Source: Cyclobacterium lianum
GTDB lineage: Bacteria > Bacteroidota > Bacteroidia > Cytophagales > Cyclobacteriaceae
DNA: 64,000 bases
Assembly: GCF_900143075.1 (NCBI RefSeq)
Contig: NZ_FRCY01000006.1
Coordinates: 270,939-334,938 of the forward strand
Reading direction: 5' to 3'
Part shown: in pieces, positions 34,207 to 43,267 of the stretch
How the letters are laid out: each line of letters begins with the position of its first letter
Numbering within the stretch: position 1 is the stretch's first letter
Made by a program: the position numbers and the translations under genes
The notes under the pieces: generated by a model
What the model was told of the DNA's origin: nothing
What the model saw: only the letters and a program-made list of their open reading frames with translations
Databases searched by the model: none

Positions 34207-35739
34207 TTAGTAACCTGTATTTTGATTCATGTTTTCATTTTCTATCACTTCTATTTCAGGTAAGGGAAAATTTACATGGTAATCCTCAAATTCGAGATCA
34301 ATTCTTTTGCTGTCGAAATCCCAGATTTTGAGGTCTATTTCACCTGCCAGATGTCTCCTTCTCAAGTCATACCAGCGGTGCCCTTCCTCGCATGCAAGTT
34401 CCATTCTTCTTTCCTTAAAAATCCAATCCAGCACCGTGTCTCCTGCTGCTCCGGAAAGGGTGTAATCTGCGGGAACTGGTGAAACTCCATTTTCTTCGGA
34501 CATCCTTGCTCTTTCCCGTATCTGATTTACAAGGGCAACCGCCTCCTGCAGGTTCCCATCGGAGCGAACGATGGCCTCTGCTTTAAGCAGTAAAATGTCA
34601 GCATACCGGAGTATTCTCGGATTATTACGACTGGATCCATTCGCTCCTCCCGGGTTGTTGGTCCAGTTTCCATCCCTAATGTACTTGACCACATTGGTCA
34701 CCAATCCGGGATCCGGGTCAAAAATATAAGGCACTCGCGGGTCTCCTTCCTCATACTCGTTTTTGAGCGAGGAGGTAGCGGAATAAACGGCATTGCCTAC
34801 CCAGCTAGGCCTTCGGACAAACTGCCCCAAATATGCCCCGATATCGCCTACCACCGCAAAACTGTCGTTGTCCAGAAATACATTGTTGATGGCGGCTTGG
34901 TTATTGGCTTGGAATTCGAATAGTGATTCATCGTTATTTTCCAAAGAAGCATCAAAATTATCCCCGTAATTGGGCATTAATGAAAGCCCGGAAATGGCAT
35001 CAAAATTTTGAATGGCCATTCCAAAGTCCGCGTTATTTCCTGATACTGTTCCCCGGAATACCAAAACTTTACCCCTGAGTCCGAGTGCCGAATTTCGGGT
35101 AACCCTACCTTTGTTGACATCATCCCAGGATTCCGGCAAAAGCTGTGCTGCCTCCTCCAAATCAATTATTGCCTGATCCAATAGTTCAGTTCCCTGAGAA
35201 TTTGGAGGAAAGGCATTTTCCAACACTGTAATCCGTTCCCGTACGAGTGGAGCAGTGCCATAGGTGTTCCATAGCCTGAAATACATCCAGGCCCTCAAAA
35301 ACAATGCTTCGCCCCTGTGAAAATCCCTTAGCTCAGGCTGGTTTTCATAGGCCGTTGCTCCGTTTTCTTCAATTTTTTCCAGTAATGTATTCGCTCTGGC
35401 GATCAATTGGTAAGAAAACCTGTAAAATGCATTGAGCTGTCCATTGTTTCCATTCAACCCCGAAAAAAACTCATGGGGATGATTGGCCTCGGTAGTCAGG
35501 TCATCAGCGGGCAATTGCCAGATAGCCTGCAAAAAATTGTTGGGACCTCCCCTGAATGTGTAGAAAAAAGTTAGTTTTTGGTAAATACCCAATACTGCTT
35601 GTGTCATTTGTTCCTCTGTCTGAAAAAAACCCGCCTCTGTATCTCCTATTGGCTCCAATTCGATCGTAGCATCATCACAGGAATAGCCTATTATCCCAGT
35701 GATTATTAATAAAATGACGATATAATTTATATTTTTCAT
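34207..35739 (-). CDS. SusD/RagB-family glycan-binding lipoprotein (locus 2)
   Basis: A 510-aa SusD-like protein. The leader ends I-G-Y-S-C (lipoprotein). Family landmarks are T-E-A-G-F-F-Q-T-E-E-Q-M-T-Q-A-V-L-G-I-Y early on, R-A-W-M-Y-F-R-L-W-N-T-Y-G-T-A-P-L around 150, R-Y-A-D-I-L-L-L-K-A-E-A, and the end with E-R-R-M-E-L-A-C-E-E-G-H-R-W-Y-D-L-R-R. It follows susC by 18 bp. It is clearly different from the locus 1 SusD, so the two pairs probably bind different parts of a glycan or different glycans. Confidence 0.96.
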   Translation of the reverse strand: MKNINYIVILLIITGIIGYSCDDATIELEPIGDTEAGFFQTEEQMTQAVLGIYQKLTFFYTFRGGPNNFLQAIWQLPADDLTTEANHPHEFFSGLNGNNGQLNAFYRFSYQLIARANTLLEKIEENGATAYENQPELRDFHRGEALFLRAWMYFRLWNTYGTAPLVRERITVLENAFPPNSQGTELLDQAIIDLEEAAQLLPESWDDVNKGRVTRNSALGLRGKVLVFRGTVSGNNADFGMAIQNFDAISGLSLMPNYGDNFDASLENNDESLFEFQANNQAAINNVFLDNDSFAVVGDIGAYLGQFVRRPSWVGNAVYSATSSLKNEYEEGDPRVPYIFDPDPGLVTNVVKYIRDGNWTNNPGGANGSSRNNPRILRYADILLLKAEAIVRSDGNLQEAVALVNQIRERARMSEENGVSPVPADYTLSGAAGDTVLDWIFKERRMELACEEGHRWYDLRRRHLAGEIDLKIWDFDSKRIDLEFEDYHVNFPLPEIEVIENENMNQNTGY

Positions 35740-35757
35740 TTTGCGTCTCTTTAATGA

Positions 35758-38700
35758 TTAAAATCCAAGATTTACCCCCAAAATAAACGTGGTCGGGGTG
35801 GTGTCATTTTCAGGGTCCAGCCCTGGAAAGGGGCTAAATACGAAAAGGTTCTGGCCCATCAGGTATGCCCGGAAATTACTTACGCCTAATCTCGAAAGCA
35901 GCTCGCCGGAGACGTTGTATCCCAACTGGAAATTTTGAAACCTAAAAAACCCTGCATTTGCGACATGGCGATCTGCAATCCTGTTGTTTCCGGAGGGATC
36001 ATCGGTGATGGCTCTTGGAATCGTATTCGATGGGTTTTCCGGTGTCCATCGGTCCAGGTAATCCACCAGGTAATTGCCACCTCCGGATCCTACACTTTGC
36101 AAGCCATTGGTGAAAATACTTTGCACATCACCCATGCCCCTGAAGTCAATCGTAAAGTCGAAACTCTGGTAATTCAAGCCCAGATTAATGCCGTAATAAT
36201 ATCCTGGAATAGACTTTCCGATGTAGGTTTGGTCGAAGGCATCGATTCTACCATCAGGTTCCGGACTAAAGAAAGCATTATCGGCACCCTCAGCCGGAGG
36301 TCCCTGTACATCAACAAACCGAATATCTCCGGGAGATTTTTGAACCTGAAATCCTGGATCTTCGTTTTCCTCCAGCCAACTTTCTACCTGTTCTTCTGTC
36401 TGAAAAATGCCATCAGTGACATATCCCCATAGAAAATTGATGGGTCTGCCCTCTTCTATTCTGTTTGAATTGCCTCCGGATGGACGGCCCTGATAAAGAT
36501 TGGATACCCGATTCCTCACCGTTGTGAGATTGGCACCCACCGAATAGGTAAAATCTCCAATTTGATCCTGAAAATTTCCCTGGAATTCAAATCCCCGATT
36601 GTCCACGTTTGCCAAATTGACTACCGGCTGAGACAATGCACCGATCACCTGCGGAATATTGATGGCCTGTAGGATGCCATCGGTGTACCGCTGGTAATAT
36701 TCTACGGTCATGGAAAGCCTGTTGCTGAGGAGCATGGCATCCAAACCGATATTGGTGGTAGTGACGGTTTCCCAACTCATATCTACAATTGGAAAATCTC
36801 CCAAAGCAGCGGCCGATTGGATAGTACCGTCACCGATTGCATTACCACCCGATCCCAGTGCATACACAGGATTAAAATTGACCAGAGATAAAAATGCAAA
36901 ATCACGGGTCTCCTGGTTTCCGGTCTGTCCCCAACCTACCCGTAACTTGAGGTCATCGATAATGCCCTGGCCAATGAAATCTTCAGAGGAAAGTCTCCAT
37001 GCTGCACCGAAGCTGGGGAATGTCCCCCATTTAAAACCAGGTCCGAATTTTGATGTGCCATCTCTCCTCACTGTAGCATCAAGATAATATTTACTATCGA
37101 AATTATAGCTTAGTCTTCCCATATAGCCCTGCAGACCAGAGGGTGACCTTTCATACAGTAGGGCTTTATCTTCCCTCGGCCAGCCTTCGTCTATTCTGCG
37201 TTGATCCCAGGCGGGCAAGGGTGAGTTCTGGTCAACCGACAATTGGGTATTGTTCCATTGCACCTGCTGATCCATTGCGTTCAGAATCAGGTCAAAGTTA
37301 TGGCGCCCAAACCTCCTGGTGTAACCAATCAAAAACTCCTTAACAATGTTAACATTTTCATTGATTCTCCTTCTGTAGGTATTGCCTTCACCCGTATAAG
37401 GCACGCCCTGGTTGGCCTCAAATATGCCACGCCTTTGGTCAAAGAATCTTTGCTGGGTATTTGTAAATTGGTCAAAACTGAATGTTCCCCGAAGACGTAA
37501 GCCCTCCAGAGGACTAGCTTCCGCATAAAAAGAACCAATGTTTCTGATCATGTCCCGTTGTACAGTGTTGAGGTCTGCAATCGCTAAAAAATTATTTCTG
37601 GTAGCTCCACCATAACCATTGCTCAGGAAAGCGTCCCCAACCATCCGGCCCGGCGAAGCATAACCCCGAAATCCGGAAGGGTCATACAAAGGCTGCCAGG
37701 GTGCAGAAAAAGCAGTATTTAAACCTGCACCAGAATCATCTGCTGTTTGAGAATACACAAAACGAAACGACTCACCAACTTTCAACCAGTTGGTTATCTG
37801 ATGATCGGAATTGACATAGGCAGAATAGCGTTTGAAAGAGCTTGAGAACATCGCATTTTCCTGCCCCGAAAAACCTGCACCAACTGCATAGTTGGACATT
37901 TCATTTCCTCCCGTTATAGATACATTGTGATCCTGAATGACGGCATTCTCTACCCTGGCGGCTTCTAACCAGGCATCCGTATAATAGGGATTATCTCCTA
38001 AGTACTCGGTTGAGTTTCGGTCATAAAATTGAAAAAAATTGGGGTCTGGTGAGGCTGCGGGATTATTATTTAACGCATCCAGGTACGTGTCAATGTAATC
38101 TTTCGTGTTCATTACATCCCAATTGTTTCTCACGTTCTGTACCCCATACCTGGAAGAAATACTTACCTTGGGTTTTCCTTTAGCACCTCTTTTGGTGGTG
38201 ATCAGGATTACGCCGTTTGATGCCCGAACACCGTATATTGCTGTAGCTGAAGCATCCTTTAACACCGAAATCGATTCAATATCATTCGGGTTGATCAAGT
38301 TAAATACATTTACATTACCCCGCTGATCCTGAGTCCTGGCATCTCCTGAGGCAGCCCCTCCTTCTACCAATGGGACCCCATCAATTACATACAGGGGATC
38401 ATTATAACCCAGCGTACTTACGCCACGAATCCTAATAGATGGTCTTGCATTGGGATCTGACCCCGGGTTAGACACAAAAACACCTGCCATTCTTCCTTGC
38501 ATCGCCAATTCCGGTGTCATACTCGCTGTTTTGGTTATTTCCTCCGAATCTATTTGGGAAATGGCTCCTGTAAGATCCTTTTTTTCTCGCGTACCATAGC
38601 CGATCACGACCACCTCGTCCAGGGAAGATTCGTCCTGAACCATTTGCACGTCAATTCCCGTCTGATTTTCAATGGTGAAGCGCTGCGATTGATATCCAAT

Positions 38701-39270
38701 AAAAGAAAAAACCACAATCGAACCGTCCGGAACTGTAAGCGAATAGCTACCATCCAGACCTGTAACTGTGCCAATCGCAGTACCCTGGACTGAAATTGTT
38801 GCGCCCGGTAAAGGGTCTCCATTTTCATCCGTAACCTTGCCGGAAATGGTGATTTCTATTTCATCTGTTTCACTTTCCTGAACCCTTTTGGGCTCTTTTG
38901 CAGTTACTGATCTACCCCCAGGAGCCACATATATGGTTCTGTTCACCCTCTTAAATTCAAAATCTGACACCTGGGCCAGGTGTTGGAGAACTTCCTTTAC
39001 ATTGCTGTCCTGGTAGGAAAAGGTAAAACGCTGGTGATGGCGGGCCACCTTTTGATTATAGGTAAAACCAAATACCGTCCTTTCTTCTATCATTTCCAGA
39101 ATCTCCTTCAGCCGCTGAGATTCTGCCCGGATACTGAGTGCAACGTCCTCCAGATTTTGGCTGTGAGATGGGGTTGCAATGATAACCTGCATCGCAAATA
39201 CCTGTAGCAGGAAGGCATATAGAAGCCTTTTTGATGCCATGATCAATAGTTTAAGTAAATTAATTTCCAT
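35758..39270 (-). CDS. SusC/RagA TonB-linked outer-membrane transporter with STN domain (locus 2)
   Basis: A 1170-aa SusC-like importer. It has a signal peptide, an STN domain (~45-125, V-F-G-F-T-Y-N-Q-K-V-A) and a regulatory-like domain (~145-220, G-K-V-T-D-E-N-G-D-P-L-P-G-A-T-I). The signature E-V-V-V-I-G-Y-G-T-R-E-K-K-D-L-T-G follows, then the plug and a barrel ending L-G-V-N-L-G-F. The STN domain implies signalling to the FecR protein encoded just upstream, although no sigma gene is next to it. The 125-bp leader carries a bulged hairpin at 39328-39358, and TAATTTTG on the opposite strand overlaps the start codon, as in locus 1. Confidence 0.96.
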   Translation of the reverse strand: MEINLLKLLIMASKRLLYAFLLQVFAMQVIIATPSHSQNLEDVALSIRAESQRLKEILEMIEERTVFGFTYNQKVARHHQRFTFSYQDSNVKEVLQHLAQVSDFEFKRVNRTIYVAPGGRSVTAKEPKRVQESETDEIEITISGKVTDENGDPLPGATISVQGTAIGTVTGLDGSYSLTVPDGSIVVFSFIGYQSQRFTIENQTGIDVQMVQDESSLDEVVVIGYGTREKKDLTGAISQIDSEEITKTASMTPELAMQGRMAGVFVSNPGSDPNARPSIRIRGVSTLGYNDPLYVIDGVPLVEGGAASGDARTQDQRGNVNVFNLINPNDIESISVLKDASATAIYGVRASNGVILITTKRGAKGKPKVSISSRYGVQNVRNNWDVMNTKDYIDTYLDALNNNPAASPDPNFFQFYDRNSTEYLGDNPYYTDAWLEAARVENAVIQDHNVSITGGNEMSNYAVGAGFSGQENAMFSSSFKRYSAYVNSDHQITNWLKVGESFRFVYSQTADDSGAGLNTAFSAPWQPLYDPSGFRGYASPGRMVGDAFLSNGYGGATRNNFLAIADLNTVQRDMIRNIGSFYAEASPLEGLRLRGTFSFDQFTNTQQRFFDQRRGIFEANQGVPYTGEGNTYRRRINENVNIVKEFLIGYTRRFGRHNFDLILNAMDQQVQWNNTQLSVDQNSPLPAWDQRRIDEGWPREDKALLYERSPSGLQGYMGRLSYNFDSKYYLDATVRRDGTSKFGPGFKWGTFPSFGAAWRLSSEDFIGQGIIDDLKLRVGWGQTGNQETRDFAFLSLVNFNPVYALGSGGNAIGDGTIQSAAALGDFPIVDMSWETVTTTNIGLDAMLLSNRLSMTVEYYQRYTDGILQAINIPQVIGALSQPVVNLANVDNRGFEFQGNFQDQIGDFTYSVGANLTTVRNRVSNLYQGRPSGGNSNRIEEGRPINFLWGYVTDGIFQTEEQVESWLEENEDPGFQVQKSPGDIRFVDVQGPPAEGADNAFFSPEPDGRIDAFDQTYIGKSIPGYYYGINLGLNYQSFDFTIDFRGMGDVQSIFTNGLQSVGSGGGNYLVDYLDRWTPENPSNTIPRAITDDPSGNNRIADRHVANAGFFRFQNFQLGYNVSGELLSRLGVSNFRAYLMGQNLFVFSPFPGLDPENDTTPTTFILGVNLGF

Positions 39271-39277
39271 AATTTTG
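39270..39277 (+). promoter_or_regulatory. candidate antisense -7 box over the susC start (locus 2)
   Basis: The plus strand reads TAATTTTG across the susC start codon, identical in sequence and position to the box at 22240-22247. No clear -33 TTTG is present, so the match is weaker than in locus 1. The shared bases may alternatively be a conserved A-rich ribosome-binding context (AAAATT-ATG on the minus strand). Confidence 0.3.
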
Positions 39278-39327
39278 GTTGCTTTAAATTCTTTTCGAGT
39301 TTGTTGTTTGATTGGAATTTGGGCTTT

Positions 39328-39358
39328 GATCCGGCACTGTTGCCGCAGTGACCGGATC
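39328..39358. promoter_or_regulatory. hairpin in the fecR-susC leader (locus 2)
   Basis: GATCCGGCACTG (39328-39339) pairs with CAGTGACCGGATC (39346-39358) with one bulged base. Four T follow on the plus strand. It occupies the same place as the locus 1 hairpin at 22332-22356, although the sequences differ. Confidence 0.55.
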
Positions 39359-39395
39359 TTTTGATGGCTAGTTTTTTCTCATACGCTGTAGTTTT

Positions 39396-40346
39396 TTACT
39401 TACACTTCATGTTGTTGATATATATTGTTTTGGCATTCTTATCGGTTTCATAATCAAATTCCAACAGGTACTTCATACCGAGCAAAATGGCTTCTATGCG
39501 CTCCCCCTGGTAGGAACCAGTAATCAGACAGTCCGGGTCCTGGTCGGAAAAACGCAATTGAATACTTACCCCATAGGCCCTTTCCAATATTTCAAAAACC
39601 CGCTGTACAGATTCTTCTTCAAACGAAAGATTCCTGGTATGCCAGCCGATGAAATGATCAGGATTGACTTCACTAATGGCGATATCACTTCCGGTCAGCA
39701 CCGCCTGCTGCCCCGGTTGAAGGACCTCCTGGTCCAGGGAATGCTTGTCGGCCACCCTCACCTTTCCGCTGGCTACTGTTACTTCAGTAGCCTGGTCGGT
39801 ATTGACATTGAATGAGGTGCCCAATACCTGTACCTCTGCGTCACCCGTCTGGACAACGAAGGGTTTCTCCGGATTGGCTTTGATGTCAAAGAATGCTTCC
39901 CCATCCAGTTTGACCTGGCGGTAATCGCCGGAGAAAGACTCAGGAAACTCGAAACGGCTATTTTGATTCAGGCGCACTACACTCCCGTCACTCAAGGTAA
40001 TGGCAGACCGCTGGCCTTCCTGCGTTTGCTTCACCTGCATTTCAGGATATTCAGTCCCCGAAAGTCCGAGCTGCCAGTAACAGAAGCCAACAAAGCCTGC
40101 CAATAGCAAAACTGCCGCATATCTACCAATCGCCCGGAGCCAGGCTCTCCTGCTATGTTGTTTGCTCGTATGCCGCTCCAAAACCTTCCATACCCGACGC
40201 TTTGAGTTCCGAAGCTGTTTTACATCGGGCGCAGCTCCATATCCGGCCAAATGGTCAAATAGCTTCCGGATAAACAATGCCCGATCTGAGGCCGGTTTGC
40301 CTTTGAGCCAGGATATCAGATTTCTTTTGGTTTTATTGGATTTCAT
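39396..40346 (-). CDS. FecR-family anti-sigma factor (locus 2), no adjacent sigma gene
   Basis: A 316-aa protein with a cytoplasmic N-terminus, membrane helix (A-V-L-L-L-A-G-F-V-G-F-C-Y-W, ~74-90), FecR domain (V-L-G-T-S-F-N-V-N and T-V-A-S-G-K-V-R-V) and C-terminal DUF4974 domain (I-T-G-S-Y-Q-G-E-R-I-E-A-I-L). It precedes susC of locus 2 in the same direction. Upstream of it lies a divergent, unrelated gene, so the usual ECF sigma partner is missing here. It may act on the locus 1 sigma factor or on one encoded elsewhere. Confidence 0.94.
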   Translation of the reverse strand: MKSNKTKRNLISWLKGKPASDRALFIRKLFDHLAGYGAAPDVKQLRNSKRRVWKVLERHTSKQHSRRAWLRAIGRYAAVLLLAGFVGFCYWQLGLSGTEYPEMQVKQTQEGQRSAITLSDGSVVRLNQNSRFEFPESFSGDYRQVKLDGEAFFDIKANPEKPFVVQTGDAEVQVLGTSFNVNTDQATEVTVASGKVRVADKHSLDQEVLQPGQQAVLTGSDIAISEVNPDHFIGWHTRNLSFEEESVQRVFEILERAYGVSIQLRFSDQDPDCLITGSYQGERIEAILLGMKYLLEFDYETDKNAKTIYINNMKCK

Positions 40347-40532
40347 TTCCGGTGTTTACCTTTCTGTAATGAAGTACCGCAAGTCAGCGGTGTCAGCTAG
40401 TCAAAGACAAAAAAAATCGCATTTTTTTAGAATTAATATCTGGAATTGATCAGAAAAACAAAGAATTTTATTCGCCTGTCTTGCGATTGGAAGACAAAAT
40501 TTTTTAAATTGAGTAAAAATTTTTACCTGCAT

Positions 40533-41852
40533 ATGTCCACTATCCATAAAGGTCTCACAGTAACCGTCACACTGGATGAGGAAAAGATTTCCTATGTAAA
40601 TGGCCTGCTTATGGAATACCGGAAAGACCTGAAGATCTATCAGGAAAAATTCAGCACATCCCTGCGGGGAACTTTTTTTCTAAGTTGGCTGACCTTACCG
40701 GCACAGGTATATGCGGAAAAGGAAAAACTGCCGGCGCGAATTCTGCTGATGAGCAGTTATGTGGGCAGCCAATCCAGCCACCTCCGGGAATTGGCAAGCT
40801 TCCTGGGTCCGCAGCTCAAACAGGTATTCGGACAAAGTCGGGAGTACCCTGAAAAAGAGCTTGACGAATCCGGACTGGTAGATTTTTTGAAGGCAAAAAG
40901 CATTCCCAATACTTTCTACTCGGGCTTCAAATTTATCAGTACTGAAGATGTAAACAGAGAAAAATCACTCAAAGCAGAAGTCTGGCAATATGGGCAGGGT
41001 TTGGATGGAGCCGGTAAGCGAACTTCTCCCCGGGAAATAAAGGAAAAAATAGAAACGTTTGTAAGGAATCAGCCGCAATTGGCCTGGGCAGCCAAAAAAA
41101 TCCCCTACGGCCTAAGCAATAAAATCCAAATGCTTTGGCCACTGGCCCTTTTTGGGCTGATCATGCTTGCGTCCCTGATATCCCTGATTCTATGCCTATT
41201 CCTGGATCTGCTGATTCTTAAAATCCTGGCCTTTATTTTTCCCATATTCATCCTTGTGATGGGTTTTTTGTTTCTGCTGCTACGCCTCAACGAAAATATC
41301 CCCCATTCTCCCAGTCCGGAACTATCAGATGAAAAGGTGAGAGAGATCGTGGCCCTGGAAACCAATCCGGTCATCAACGAAATGACAGTAATCGCGCCAC
41401 TAAAAAAAGGCTGGATACGACGGATTTTTCTCGCAATTACCTTAAAGCTCGTCGGACTGGTTGCTTATTTCGCGTATATACCAACGGTACATACGGCACG
41501 CTGGTTACAGATGGACCGGGGAAAACGCCTGGTTTTTATTGCCAATTTTGACAACCTTTCAGAAGCATACGCCCACGACTTTGTCGACAGCGAGCGGCGT
41601 GCCATGAACATGGCAGTTATTTTTAGTCATGCCTTTGGTTTTCCAGCGACCCGCTGGCTAATCCACAAACAATACAACCACCGAAGCAATTACATGAAAG
41701 GCGTCAGGGCCCACCAAAAGGTGACACAGTTTTGGTATGCTTTCCAGCACGAGCTGAGTGTGGAAAATCTAAAGCGAAACCGGACCTTCCGGGAGGGCCT
41801 GAATAAAAAAATGAATGATGCTGAAATCAGAGAATGGTTGCTAACCCTATAG
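40533..41852 (+). CDS. uncharacterised membrane protein, operon with Dyp peroxidase and catalase-like genes
   Basis: A 439-aa protein from the preferred ATG at 40533 (M-S-T-I-H-K-G-L); the frame runs open to 40446 but that extension looks unlike a protein start. I do not recognise the family. Residues ~205-255 hold two adjacent hydrophobic helices (L-I-M-L-A-S-L-I-S-L-I-L-C-L-F-L and F-I-F-P-I-F-I-L-V-M-G-F-L-F-L-L-L). The C-terminal third has H-T-A-R-W-L-Q-M-D-R-G-K-R-L-V-F-I-A-N-F followed by E-A-Y-A-H-D-F. This resembles ferredoxin-like alpha/beta-barrel proteins found beside Dyp-type peroxidases. A membrane-anchored partner of the next two heme-enzyme-like proteins is inferred. Confidence 0.75.
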   Translation: MSTIHKGLTVTVTLDEEKISYVNGLLMEYRKDLKIYQEKFSTSLRGTFFLSWLTLPAQVYAEKEKLPARILLMSSYVGSQSSHLRELASFLGPQLKQVFGQSREYPEKELDESGLVDFLKAKSIPNTFYSGFKFISTEDVNREKSLKAEVWQYGQGLDGAGKRTSPREIKEKIETFVRNQPQLAWAAKKIPYGLSNKIQMLWPLALFGLIMLASLISLILCLFLDLLILKILAFIFPIFILVMGFLFLLLRLNENIPHSPSPELSDEKVREIVALETNPVINEMTVIAPLKKGWIRRIFLAITLKLVGLVAYFAYIPTVHTARWLQMDRGKRLVFIANFDNLSEAYAHDFVDSERRAMNMAVIFSHAFGFPATRWLIHKQYNHRSNYMKGVRAHQKVTQFWYAFQHELSVENLKRNRTFREGLNKKMNDAEIREWLLTL

Positions 41853-41854
41853 AT

Positions 41855-43267
41855 ATGACGGTACTTGAAAAAGATGACATACAAGGATTGTTACTCAGGG
41901 GCCACGGCCAGCTCAGCAGTGCAAGCTATTTATTGTACGCTTTTACCAATCCTGCAAAAGCGAGACATTTTTTACAAGTCCTTGTTCCAAAAGTCACGAC
42001 CGCAGCAGAAAAACCTGAGGATACAGCCATTCAAATCGCACTTACCTATGATGGGATGGCTTATCTGAACCTTCCCGACCCGGTTATGCAGAGTTTTTGC
42101 CGGGAGTTCAAAGAGGGCATGACAGCAGCCCACAGGCAGTTTATATTGGGAGATACGGGAGAAAACGCGCCTAAAAACTGGAACTGGGGTGAGAAAAGTC
42201 CGCATTTCATGTTGATGGTATTCGGAAAAAGCCCGGAGGCACTGCAGCTTGCCTTGGCAGAAGTCAATGCGCTGACATCAAGTCATGGTATCACTGCACT
42301 ACACGTGTTGCCCACTGGTATGCTGCACAACAGAAAAGAACACTTCGGATTCAGGGACGATATTTCCCGGCCAGTCATACGCGAACTGCTCAAAAACCCC
42401 GAAAATGCTCAGGAGGAGACCTTCCCTGCCGGAGAGTTTATTATGGGGTATAAAAATCTTTATGAGGAATATGCTTCCTGCCCGACGGTCCCGGCAGCTA
42501 TGGACAAAAAGGGGGATTTGCCGCCACACCCTGATGACAGCAATCTGAAAGACCTTGGAAAAAACGGAACTTACCTGGTTTTCAGACAAATGGAACAAAA
42601 AGTACATGCATTCTGGCAATACATGAAAGCCCAAAGCAAGGACAACCAATCCGCCATTGCACTGGCTAGCAAAATGGTGGGCAGGTGGCCGGACGGCTCT
42701 CCTTTGACCCTTTGTCCCGCAAGACCAACGCCCAGCCTTTCCGAAGCCAATGATTTTGGATTTTGGCAGGATGATAAAGCCGGATTAAAATGCCCCATCG
42801 GATCCCATATCCGGCGTACCAATCCCAGAGACCATCTCGTGACCGAAACCAGCCAAAAGGATTCTACCGAAATGGCTGCCAAGCACCGCATGATCAGAAA
42901 AGGAAGACCCTATGGACCGCCTTTCGTCCCGGACCTAAACCCGGAAAAAATGATAACCAGGAAAGAGGATAACCAGGAAAGAGGACTACATTTTATCTGT
43001 ATGGTAACTGACATCCGCAGACAATTTGAATTTGTGCAGAACAATTGGGTCAATTTCCACAAATTTGGAGGTCTGGAACATGATGCAGACCCCATCATTG
43101 GCAACCACTACCATAATGAATCCAGGAAAACCGATGAATTCAGTCTACCTCAATATCCGGTAAGACGAAAACTGGATCAATTGCCCAATTTTACCCTCAT
43201 CAAGGGGGGCGCCTACTTCTTTTTTCCGGGCATTAAGGCTTTACAATATATGGCAGACCATGACTGA
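41855..43267 (+). CDS. Dyp-type peroxidase family protein
   Basis: A 470-aa protein starting at the ATG 3 bp after the preceding stop (M-T-V-L-E-K-D-D-I-Q-G-L), the way homologues begin; an upstream ATG at 41834 overlaps the previous gene. The Dyp signature C-P-I-G-S-H-I-R-R-T-N-P-R-D supplies the probable proximal heme ligand His318. R-Q-F-E-F-V-Q-N-N-W and the end I-K-G-G-A-Y-F-F-F-P-G fit the C-terminal ferredoxin-like domain. The classical distal G-x-x-D-G motif is not obvious, so activity may differ from dye-decolourising peroxidases. No Tat or Sec signal is seen, so it is cytoplasmic or bound to the membrane by its neighbour. Confidence 0.87.
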   Translation: MTVLEKDDIQGLLLRGHGQLSSASYLLYAFTNPAKARHFLQVLVPKVTTAAEKPEDTAIQIALTYDGMAYLNLPDPVMQSFCREFKEGMTAAHRQFILGDTGENAPKNWNWGEKSPHFMLMVFGKSPEALQLALAEVNALTSSHGITALHVLPTGMLHNRKEHFGFRDDISRPVIRELLKNPENAQEETFPAGEFIMGYKNLYEEYASCPTVPAAMDKKGDLPPHPDDSNLKDLGKNGTYLVFRQMEQKVHAFWQYMKAQSKDNQSAIALASKMVGRWPDGSPLTLCPARPTPSLSEANDFGFWQDDKAGLKCPIGSHIRRTNPRDHLVTETSQKDSTEMAAKHRMIRKGRPYGPPFVPDLNPEKMITRKEDNQERGLHFICMVTDIRRQFEFVQNNWVNFHKFGGLEHDADPIIGNHYHNESRKTDEFSLPQYPVRRKLDQLPNFTLIKGGAYFFFPGIKALQYMADHD

